From Bryobacterales bacterium (GTDB lineage Bacteria > Acidobacteriota > Terriglobia > Bryobacterales > Bryobacteraceae), in assembly GCA_025353235.1 (NCBI GenBank), contig JANXQZ010000666.1, forward strand, positions 1 to 10,928: 10,928 nt of DNA. The letters run 5' to 3'. The notes under the pieces are model-generated. The model was given only the letters and a program-made list of their open reading frames with translations, did no database searches and was not told the DNA's origin. This document shows positions 5,091 through 10,928 of the stretch, piece by piece. Position numbers and translations under genes: made by a program. Each line of letters starts with the position of its first letter. Within the stretch, counting starts at the first letter, position 1.

Positions 5091-7244
5091 CTACTGCGAG
5101 ATCGTGACCCGCGCTGGAGCGCTGCAAACTTTCTGATCCCCGATATTCCCGCACACATACACATCCGTAGTCATCGATGGCAAGTCCTGAGGCACAATCA
5201 AATCCACCTGCTGCACGCCCAACAGCCCCGGTGCCGCTCCCGCATAATACGGCACGCTAATCACCCGATCGTGAATTTGCGCCGTGATCGCTCCCGTGCC
5301 AGACAAGCCAGTCGCGAAGATCTGAATCACGCTGCCGAGTTGCGCAGGATTTCCCGCTCCGTTAGCGGAGTAGTCCTGGTTCAGAACGGCACCCGAGAAA
5401 ATCGCTGGCGCCATGCTGACCAGTCCCACCGTGGAAGCCGAACTGGAAACGCCGTTCACCGTTGCGATCACCTGAGCCGATTGCGCGCCCGCCAACCCTG
5501 CTGGAACCACCAAGTTAATCTGCAGGTCACTCGAGTAAAGCACCTTGGCCGCTAAGCTATTGAAGGTCACCGACACCGAATCGCCACCGAGCCGCATCCC
5601 TTTCAAAGTGGCCAGAGATCCCGGCGCAACTGGACCCAGCGCGAAGCTGGCCCCATTTACTACGCTCAGAATCACAGGCTGTGCAACTAACGGATCAGTA
5701 GGTGTCACTACGAAACTAATCGGCACTTGCTGCGCACCGACCATCGGCCCGCCGTCCACGTTCAGCGTGGCTTGATACACGCCCGGAGCGAGATTGCTCG
5801 GAGAAGCATCGATTCGGATCGTGGCATTATTCACACCGGAGTCGGGCGAAACCTGCAGCCATCCCGATCCGTTGATATACGTCACGCTGGTACTCCAATG
5901 CAACACTCCACCGCCTTGATTCAGGACCCGCGTATACCCAACCTGATAACTCGACGCCGTTCGCGCCGCGAAGTTGAGCGGCGTCGTGTCCACGTAGAGA
6001 CGCGGGAAATAGTTCGCCGTACAATCGCCGACGATCCCGCAATCGTTCGGGGCGCTCACCGCCATGAACCGCGGAATTGGATCAGTCGAGGTCGCCGTCT
6101 GCACGGTGGAAACAGGGGCGAGCGTGACATCCGCTCCAGTGAATATTGGCGCGTTCACGGTGGATGGAGCGAGTCCTAAAAAAGTCGGAAACTGCGCGCT
6201 TTCCAGCACGTTCGCATTTGCGTCCACTACTTCGTAAACCGCAATCCCGTTCCCATTCGCCAGCGGAATTTCGCCCACTGAATCGAAGCTGACCGTCCCG
6301 GATCCCAGAGCGCCCGGGGCATACACTGGAAAGCCCCCAGCTCCATTTGCGTCCGTGTTGCGCACGCGAGCCAGCAACAGTGACCCGTTCGGACTCGGCG
6401 CGTACTGTCCGCCTGAAGCGGGCACGCCGTAATTGCCCGCGCCAGTTGGCTGCACAGCGTCCGACCCAGCCACTACATCGGGCACAAACAACCACGCGCC
6501 TTGCGGAAAGCCCGAGTACTTAACAATGATCCTCTCCCCGGAGTCGGCGTTTAGATTCGCCCAAGCGCTCCGAGGCCCGAAAGCGTCGGCGAAGCCCTCG
6601 GTCACACGGGTAGTTGCATAAGCGGCGGTCTTCAGCAGAGTGGAAACCAACAACGTGTCTGGAAGTAGAGATCCTCCCGGCGCGCAAACGAGCCTCGACG
6701 AGTTGCCAGCAAACAGTGCGCGTTCCACCGAACCTACGGTCAACTGGCTGTTCGTGATTGAGACCAAGTTGCCACCGTTGAAGCCCAGGAAGGCTTGAAT
6801 CAAGGCATTCGGTAAAAGCATCAACTGAATTGCAGCAGTGCGAATATTAGCGATGCGGAGCACAGCGGTCCCGGCTGACGAAAGGTTGAACGACAAGCCG
6901 TTATAAACGAGGCTGCCCGGTCCCGTGATCGTGCCGGGAACTGTAGCCGGAAGAGGCCCAGATCCGGTGTCTATGGTGAAAACTACGTCAGTTACGCTGT
7001 TGGCCGCAACTCGATTGGTGATGTTGGTATTCAGAAAAACTGAAAAATTGCCAGTGATCCGCGCATTCGGCGTACCGCCCGAACAGTTCAGTACGATGTC
7101 GCCAATGCGTTCGGTAACGCCCTCGCCTCGGACAATAGGCGGTACGGCCGTTGCATTGCAGATGAGGTTTTGAGCATTGGCGAACGATGCGGAAAGTAAG
7201 CTGAACGCTAGGATAAACAGAATGAGGCGAGGTAATCGGGTCAT
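5091..7244 (-). CDS. Secreted protein with BACON-like domain and Solibacter-type C-terminal domain (TIGR03437)
   Basis: A 717-residue exported protein of unknown function. Residues 1-25 are a signal peptide (ending SASFANAQ). Residues about 26-415 form a region I do not recognise, rich in Gly, Ala, Asn and Thr, with strand-like stretches and a cysteine pair (Cys402, Cys408). Residues about 418-514 resemble a BACON-type beta-sandwich (LNFAARTASSYQVGYTRVLN, WLQVSPDSG, LAPGVYQATLNVDG). Residues about 522-717 match TIGR03437 and read as two related Ig/IPT-like repeats: VVNGASF, APGSLATLKG and LQINLVVPAGL in the first; LGSVIQIFATGLSG and QQVDLIVPQDLPS in the second. Extracellular adhesion or carbohydrate binding is plausible for BACON domains but not shown here. 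There are no membrane spans after the signal peptide and no catalytic motif that I see. It is convergent with higA and divergent from nadA. Confidence 0.9.
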   Translation of the reverse strand: MTRLPRLILFILAFSLLSASFANAQNLICNATAVPPIVRGEGVTERIGDIVLNCSGGTPNARITGNFSVFLNTNITNRVAANSVTDVVFTIDTGSGPLPATVPGTITGPGSLVYNGLSFNLSSAGTAVLRIANIRTAAIQLMLLPNALIQAFLGFNGGNLVSITNSQLTVGSVERALFAGNSSRLVCAPGGSLLPDTLLVSTLLKTAAYATTRVTEGFADAFGPRSAWANLNADSGERIIVKYSGFPQGAWLFVPDVVAGSDAVQPTGAGNYGVPASGGQYAPSPNGSLLLARVRNTDANGAGGFPVYAPGALGSGTVSFDSVGEIPLANGNGIAVYEVVDANANVLESAQFPTFLGLAPSTVNAPIFTGADVTLAPVSTVQTATSTDPIPRFMAVSAPNDCGIVGDCTANYFPRLYVDTTPLNFAARTASSYQVGYTRVLNQGGGVLHWSTSVTYINGSGWLQVSPDSGVNNATIRIDASPSNLAPGVYQATLNVDGGPMVGAQQVPISFVVTPTDPLVAQPVILSVVNGASFALGPVAPGSLATLKGMRLGGDSVSVTFNSLAAKVLYSSDLQINLVVPAGLAGAQSAQVIATVNGVSSSASTVGLVSMAPAIFSGAVLNQDYSANGAGNPAQLGSVIQIFATGLSGTGAITAQIHDRVISVPYYAGAAPGLLGVQQVDLIVPQDLPSMTTDVYVCGNIGDQKVCSAPARVTISQ

Positions 7245-7326
7245 AGTTGGCTCTTTCGATTCAGTCTAACAGGTTCGTAAGATACATAACAAAAGTTGGA
7301 TGGCGTTGTTTTAGGATTGGTACACT

Positions 7327-7335
7327 GGGAGGTGG
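7327..7335 (+). promoter_or_regulatory. Strong ribosome binding site that sets the nadA start
   Basis: GGGAGGTGG contains a perfect GGAGG (7328-7332) eight bases before the ATG at 7341. It lies inside the upstream extension that would be made from the in-frame ATG at 7296, which argues against that earlier start. It is the clearest Shine-Dalgarno sequence in the window. Confidence 0.85.
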
Positions 7336-7340
7336 CGAAA

Positions 7341-8270
7341 ATGGTAGCTCTCGACACAATCGCGGAAGAGATTCTTGAACTCAAAAAGGATCGAAACGCC
7401 GTCATTCTCGCGCACCACTATCAGGACTCCGAGATCCAGGAAATTGCCGACGCCGTGGGCGACAGCCTTGAATTGGCCCGCACGGCGCGCGATTTCGACG
7501 GCGACGTGATCGCCTTCTGCGGCGTGCTGTTCATGGCTGAAACCGCGAAGGTCCTGAATCCCAAGCGCACCGTAGTTTTGCCGGACCTCAAGGCTAGTTG
7601 CAGCTTAGTGGAGAGCTGCTCGGCGGAACAGGTGAGAGCCTATCGAGAGAAGCATCCAGACGATGTAATCGTCAGCTACATCAACACCTCGGTGGAGGTG
7701 AAGGCTGAGAGCGACATCCTTTGCACTTCGAGCAACGCCGTTCGAATCGTAAATTCCATCCCGGCCGACAAGCCGATCTTATTCCTGCCGGATCTCAACC
7801 TCGGCAACTACGTGAAAAAGCAAACGGGCCGCGAGAACATGAAAATCTGGCAGGGCGCTTGCATCGTGCACGCCACTTTCCCGGCTCGCCGCTTGAGTGT
7901 TGCCCGTTCCGAGCACCCCAGCGCCTTGGTTGCCGCGCATCCCGAGTGTCCGTCGGACGTGCTCGCAATGGCCGATTTCATTGGATCTACCAGCGCCATC
8001 ATCAAGTGGTGCGCAGCGTCCGACGCTGACGAGTTCATTGTGATGACCGAGAGCGGAGTGGCGCATTCGCTGGAGCGCCAGTCGCCTGGCAAGCGTTTCT
8101 ATTTCGTAGCGAATGAGAACTGCAATTGCAGCGAGTGCCCCTATATGCGTCGAAATACGCTCGAAAAGCTGCGGGATTGCCTGCTCAATCTGACCCCCCG
8201 AATCGAATTGCCGCAAGATATCATGGACCGTGCGTTGCTACCGATCGAGCGAATGCTCGCAGTGAAGTGA
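7341..8270 (+). CDS. nadA: Quinolinate synthase A
   Basis: A 309-residue cytoplasmic enzyme of de novo NAD synthesis: it condenses iminoaspartate (made by NadB) with dihydroxyacetone phosphate to give quinolinate. Three conserved cysteines should hold the [4Fe-4S] cluster: Cys87 in LKASCSLVESC, Cys174 in WQGACIVH, and Cys266 in SECPYMRRNTLEKL. Their spacing follows the short NadA type of Thermotoga. Substrate-binding motifs are present: ILAHHYQ (His25-His26), GDSLELAR, FCGVLFMAETAK, YINTSVEVKAESDILCTSSN, PDLNLG, and MTESGV. The start is taken at 7341 because a GGAGG site precedes it and MVALDTIAEEILELKKDRN fits the family N-terminus; an in-frame ATG at 7296 would add 15 unlikely residues. The stop codon overlaps the moaA start (GTGA). 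No nadB or nadC is in the window. Confidence 0.97.
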   Translation: MVALDTIAEEILELKKDRNAVILAHHYQDSEIQEIADAVGDSLELARTARDFDGDVIAFCGVLFMAETAKVLNPKRTVVLPDLKASCSLVESCSAEQVRAYREKHPDDVIVSYINTSVEVKAESDILCTSSNAVRIVNSIPADKPILFLPDLNLGNYVKKQTGRENMKIWQGACIVHATFPARRLSVARSEHPSALVAAHPECPSDVLAMADFIGSTSAIIKWCAASDADEFIVMTESGVAHSLERQSPGKRFYFVANENCNCSECPYMRRNTLEKLRDCLLNLTPRIELPQDIMDRALLPIERMLAVK

Positions 8271-9262
8271 ACACTCCTCTCGCCGATACGTTCGGTCGCG
8301 TTCACGACAATCTCCGCATCAGCGTCACCGACCGCTGCAATATCCGCTGCTTCTACTGCATGCCTGAAGAGGGCGTAAAGTTCATGCGGCGGGAAGAGAT
8401 CCTATCGTTCGAGGAGATCGAGCGTTTCGCGCGGATCGCCGCAGGCTTGGGCGTGACTAAGTTGCGGCTGACCGGCGGCGAACCGCTGCTGCGCAAAGAT
8501 CTGCCGATACTAATCCGCAAGCTGAGCGCGATCCCCGGAATTCAGGATCTCGCCCTGACCACTAACGGAGTGCTGCTTGGCTCGCAAGCGCAGGCTTTGT
8601 TCGACGCAGGCTTGCGCCGCTTGAACGTCCACCTGGACACGCTGGACCGTGAGCGATTCAAGCACATCACGCGACGGGACGATCTGGGCCTGGTGCTCGA
8701 AGGACTCGAAACAGCGCGACGCGTGGGTTTTGAATCCATCAAGATCAACGCGGTAGCTGTAAAGAATCTGGTCGAACCCGACCTGGTGCCGATGGCTCGT
8801 TTCGGGCGCGAGTTTGGGCATGAGATTCGGTTCATTGAGTTCATGCCGCTCGATGCGCAGGGGCTTTGGGATCGGACCAAGGTGCTGCTGGCCGACCAAA
8901 TGATCGAGATTCTATCGCGAGAGATCGCGCCGCTGATCGAGATTCCGGATCGAGATCCTCGGGCCCCTGCCACCGACTATCGCTTCGCCGACGGCATCGG
9001 CGAGATCGGCTTCATCGCATCTGTGAGCCGTCCGTTTTGTCTCAACTGCAACCGTCTGCGGCTTACCAGCGACGGCCACTTGCGCTACTGCCTGTTTGCA
9101 ATCGATGAGACCGACATAAAAATCCTTCTGAGAAACGGCGCACCTGACGACGCGATTGCTTCGGCAATTCGCGGCAACGTGCGAGAGAAGTGGCTCGGCC
9201 ACGAGATTAATTCCTCACGCTTCGTGCCCCCGCCTCGCCCCATGTACGCCATTGGCGGCTAG
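8267..9262 (+). CDS. moaA: GTP 3',8-cyclase MoaA (molybdenum cofactor biosynthesis)
   Basis: A 331-residue radical SAM enzyme that performs the first step of molybdopterin synthesis, converting GTP to 3',8-cyclo-GTP, which MoaC then turns into cyclic pyranopterin monophosphate. The radical SAM cluster motif is Cys24-x3-Cys28-x2-Cys31 (DRCNIRCFYCMPEEG), followed by the SAM-binding LTGGEPLLR. The second, GTP-binding cluster is Cys258-x2-Cys261-x13-Cys275 (FCLNCNRLRL to LRYCLF). The C-terminal double glycine (PMYAIGG) needed by MoaA is intact. The start is GTG at 8267, overlapping the nadA TGA as GTGA; this gives a normal length and a family-like N-terminus (ADTFGRVHDNLRISVTD). The frame stays open upstream to 8126, but that stretch lies inside nadA and encodes nothing MoaA-like. 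Translation is probably coupled to nadA. No other moa or moe genes are visible. Confidence 0.97.
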   Translation: MNTPLADTFGRVHDNLRISVTDRCNIRCFYCMPEEGVKFMRREEILSFEEIERFARIAAGLGVTKLRLTGGEPLLRKDLPILIRKLSAIPGIQDLALTTNGVLLGSQAQALFDAGLRRLNVHLDTLDRERFKHITRRDDLGLVLEGLETARRVGFESIKINAVAVKNLVEPDLVPMARFGREFGHEIRFIEFMPLDAQGLWDRTKVLLADQMIEILSREIAPLIEIPDRDPRAPATDYRFADGIGEIGFIASVSRPFCLNCNRLRLTSDGHLRYCLFAIDETDIKILLRNGAPDDAIASAIRGNVREKWLGHEINSSRFVPPPRPMYAIGG

Positions 9263-9311
9263 TACATCTTGATTGGTGTAAAGTAGGCACAGTCGCAAAC
9301 AGCCTCCATCT

Positions 9312-10175
9312 ATGCATGTCCGCAACCTAATTGTATTCAGTCTAGCTTGCTCCTTCCCAGGTATCCAGATGCTCGCCCAGCCGAACCCGGCAACGGTTCG
9401 GCTGTCTACCGTGATGGTGCCAGCCAGCAGCGGACTGCTGAATGATCTACTCTCTGAATTCGAAAAGCAAAGCGGTTATCACGTGCAGGTGTCCGTCACG
9501 AACCAGGATATCTACAACGTCGCCCGCACCGGCGCGGCCGATCTGGTCATCTCGCATTACGGGTTTCCTGGATTGGAACAGTTCGTCTTGGAGGGCTTGG
9601 GGCAATGGCCGCGCCCATTATTTGCAACTCAAACAGTAGTGCTAGGACCGCCCGAAGACCCCGCCAACATCCGGGGGGCGGCCGACACTGTGGAAGCGTT
9701 TCGGCGAATCGCCGGGACCAAGTCGCCCTTCATCCTGAATAACGATCCGAACGTGCAGGCCCTGTTCGATTTGGTCTGGGAGGCTGCTGGACGCCCCGAC
9801 CGAGGAGATTGGTATTCGGATTTGGGGTTGGAAGGATCCGACGCCGTGGACAGCGCATCCAGCGTAGGCGGCTACACGGTCTGGGGTATCGATCCCTTTT
9901 TGCATTACCGGGCCACACATCCGTTGAATCTGGAAATTTTGCTTTCGAGCGATCCACTGTTGCAGAGAATCATGGTTTCAACCGTCGTGACTCTCCAAAC
10001 ATCGCCCACCGTCAACGTGCAAGGCGCTACCGCGCTCCAAGAATACTTGGTTACTCCCGCAGTGCAGGCGCGTGTGCGGGCGTATCGGTATCCTGGCCTT
10101 CCTCAGCAATTCTGGTGGCCTGCGGCGCAGCATGGTTTGCCCCCCGGGAAGCTGGAACATGATCGCCGACCGTGA
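9312..10175 (+). CDS. Exported solute-binding protein, divergent TupA (tungstate)-like
   Basis: A 287-residue periplasmic or lipid-free binding protein related to the PBP-like family of TupA tungstate receptors. A signal peptide covers about residues 1-22 (LIVFSLACSFPGIQMLAQ). Family features in order are: SSGLLNDLLSEFEKQSGYHV (39-58), GAADLVISH (74-82, where TupA has GDADVLLVH), FVLEGLGQWPRPLF, VVLGPPEDPANI, EAFRRIAGTKSPFI, then DWYSDLG (166-172), and SSVGGYTVW. Several ligand positions look changed: the TupA N-terminal TTTS-type motif is STVMVPAS, and the segment after PF, which usually carries SRGDxSGT, reads ILNNDPNV with no arginine. The ligand may therefore not be tungstate. The gene lies 49 bp after moaA, which would suit an oxyanion role, but no tupB or tupC follows; the next gene is on the other strand, one base from its stop. 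No Shine-Dalgarno is evident. Confidence 0.78.
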   Translation: MHVRNLIVFSLACSFPGIQMLAQPNPATVRLSTVMVPASSGLLNDLLSEFEKQSGYHVQVSVTNQDIYNVARTGAADLVISHYGFPGLEQFVLEGLGQWPRPLFATQTVVLGPPEDPANIRGAADTVEAFRRIAGTKSPFILNNDPNVQALFDLVWEAAGRPDRGDWYSDLGLEGSDAVDSASSVGGYTVWGIDPFLHYRATHPLNLEILLSSDPLLQRIMVSTVVTLQTSPTVNVQGATALQEYLVTPAVQARVRAYRYPGLPQQFWWPAAQHGLPPGKLEHDRRP

Positions 10176-10176
10176 C

Positions 10177-10407
10177 TCAAGCCATCGGAATCGGCGATTT
10201 TCTGCTGGCCAGCACGGCTTCAGACATGCACAAGTTCGCATCTCCCACCAGCTGCTGCAACATGATCACGAACTTGCGAGCGTCCGTCAGGTCCGCAGGG
10301 AGGCGCGATTCCAGGTGGAACGCAATGATCTCGATGGCGCTCAGCGGTTGCCGCAGATCATGGACCAAATTCAGAAGACTATCTTCGCGGATCGATTCTA
10401 AATTCAC
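10177..10407 (-). CDS. Stand-alone HisKA (histidine-kinase dimerisation/phosphoacceptor) protein
   Basis: A 76-residue protein made almost only of the H-box segment of a sensor histidine kinase: LLNLVHDLRQPLSAIEIIAF, with the phosphoacceptor candidate His16, followed by a second helix (TDARKFVIMLQQLVGDANLC) that would complete the four-helix dimer. There is no HATPase_c ATP-binding domain, no sensor domain and no membrane segment. The start is GTG at 10407, with GGAG four bases upstream; an upstream in-frame stop near 10470 limits any extension, and no other usual start codon lies in between. A good sigma70-type promoter lies at 10467-10495, so this looks like a deliberate small gene rather than debris. 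It could accept phosphate from another kinase or form mixed dimers with one. A 3'-truncated kinase is the alternative. It is convergent with the TupA-like gene, stops one base apart. Confidence 0.7.
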   Translation of the reverse strand: MNLESIREDSLLNLVHDLRQPLSAIEIIAFHLESRLPADLTDARKFVIMLQQLVGDANLCMSEAVLASRKSPIPMA

Positions 10408-10466
10408 GAGGCTCCAAACGGTGTTGCTCTCTACAATCGGTCTCGAATTGCAGCGGGGGACATGTC

Positions 10467-10495
10467 TTTATACCTTGTTGGAGTCAGGACGTCAA
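10467..10495 (-). promoter_or_regulatory. Sigma70-type promoter of the HisKA gene
   Basis: On the minus strand, TTGACG (10495-10490) is followed after exactly 17 bases by TATAAA (10472-10467); each differs from consensus at one position. Transcription would start near 10460, giving a leader of about 50 bases before the GTG at 10407. The segment 10408-10532 between the two minus-strand genes holds nothing else I can recognise, apart from a ten-codon ATG frame in the leader (from 10463). Confidence 0.65.
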
Positions 10496-10532
10496 GGAAA
10501 TCATTTCGAGCAATCACAGCCACTTGCAGATA

Positions 10533-10928
10533 TCAAATCGCTTGTCCGGCTGCGAAACCGGAAGCCCACGCCCATTGAAAATTATGCCCTCCTAAATGAC
10601 CCGTTAGATCTACTAGCTCGCCAATAAAATATAGTCCGGGAACGCGCCGCGATTCCATCGTCTTCGAAGACAGTTCGTTCGTGTCCACGCCGTTCGCCGT
10701 GACCTCCGCCTTGTCGAAGCCTTCGGTGCCTGCGGGCGCAAGCCGCCAAGCATGCAATAGAGTTGTGAGAGAGGTTCGCTGCTTCAACGTTTGGGGATGC
10801 AGCGACTTCGGAAATTCGTTTCTCTCCAGCCAGCGATTGAGGAATCGATTCGGCAACAACACGGAAAGCTGCGGCTTTAGTTCGGCTTCTGTTTCCAGGT
10901 CGATGCCGGGGGCAAGGTCGATACTGAT
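10533..10928 (-). CDS. HI0933/BaiN-family FAD-dependent oxidoreductase, C-terminal part
   Basis: The last 131 residues of a flavoprotein whose 5' end lies beyond base 10928; the frame is open to the window edge, starting ISIDLAPGIDLETEAELKPQ. The C-terminus is highly characteristic of the HI0933 family (E. coli YhiN and BaiN): AEVTANGVDTNELSSKTMES, VPGLYFIGELVDLTGHLGGH, then NFQWAWASGFAAGQAI. GLYFIGELVDL and the following GGHNFQWAW form the C-terminal FAD-contacting region of the two-dinucleotide-binding fold. Full-length members have about 400 residues. BaiN reduces bile-acid intermediates, but most members have no known substrate, so none is assigned here. The GTG at 10862 is internal, not the start. 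The downstream HisKA gene has its own promoter between the two, so they need not form an operon. Confidence 0.9.
   Translation of the reverse strand: MSIDLAPGIDLETEAELKPQLSVLLPNRFLNRWLERNEFPKSLHPQTLKQRTSLTTLLHAWRLAPAGTEGFDKAEVTANGVDTNELSSKTMESRRVPGLYFIGELVDLTGHLGGHNFQWAWASGFAAGQAI

Noticed and set aside
7296..7340. Earlier in-frame ATG for nadA
   Set aside because: The extra 15 residues do not look like NadA, and the GGAGG site at 7328-7332 would lie inside the coding sequence instead of serving the ATG at 7341.
8126..8266. Upstream extension of the moaA frame by 47 codons
   Set aside because: This stretch overlaps conserved nadA sequence including the third cluster cysteine. MoaA homology begins right after the GTG at 8267, giving a normal family length.
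10172..10627. 151-codon open frame on the plus strand
   Set aside because: It is antisense to both the HisKA gene and the flavoprotein C-terminus and shows no recognisable domain.
1..10928. CRISPR arrays, tRNA/rRNA genes, insertion sequences or integrase sites
   Set aside because: I saw no regularly spaced repeats, no tRNA-like cloverleaf with TTCGA-type arms in the gaps, no transposase motifs and no long terminal inverted repeats. The gaps are also too short to hold them.

Overview
The window looks like chromosomal DNA from an Acidobacteriota bacterium of the Solibacter/Bryobacter type. The best clue is the large secreted protein at 5091-7244: its C-terminal ~190 residues match the 'Solibacter uncharacterized C-terminal domain' (TIGR03437), as I remember that family. 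The predicted exported proteins and the very tight gene spacing fit. There are no tRNA or rRNA genes, CRISPR arrays, transposases or phage genes that I can see. Genes are dense, and no gap exceeds 300 bases.

Layout. (a) 1-4230, secreted proteins: a minus-strand S9 serine peptidase cut by the window edge; a divergent plus-strand DsbA-like thiol oxidoreductase carrying an extra Cys-rich module; and a convergent minus-strand GDSL/SGNH esterase. (b) 4231-5090: a 57-codon remnant of an exported PPC/DUF296-domain gene, then a HigB toxin/HigA antitoxin pair. (c) 5091-7244: the large secreted BACON-like/TIGR03437 protein on the minus strand. (d) 7341-10175, a plus-strand cluster: nadA (quinolinate synthase) and moaA (GTP 3',8-cyclase) overlap by GTGA, followed after 49 bp by an exported solute-binding protein resembling TupA. 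(e) 10177-10928, minus strand: a 76-residue protein consisting only of a histidine-kinase phosphoacceptor (HisKA) segment with a good sigma70-type promoter, then the C-terminal part of a HI0933/BaiN-type flavoprotein.

How the genes fit together. NadA and MoaA are both [4Fe-4S] enzymes and are probably translationally coupled. The TupA-like protein would fit molybdopterin biosynthesis if it binds an oxyanion, but residues typical of tungstate binding look replaced and no permease or ATPase gene is present. HigBA is a self-contained type II toxin-antitoxin module next to a truncated gene. The peptidase, esterase and DsbA-like protein probably act in the periplasm or outside the cell. I found no clear multi-gene novel system. 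The best leads are the Cys-rich module fused to the DsbA fold, the HisKA-only protein, the divergent TupA-like protein, and very short divergent intergenic regions that suggest leaderless transcription.
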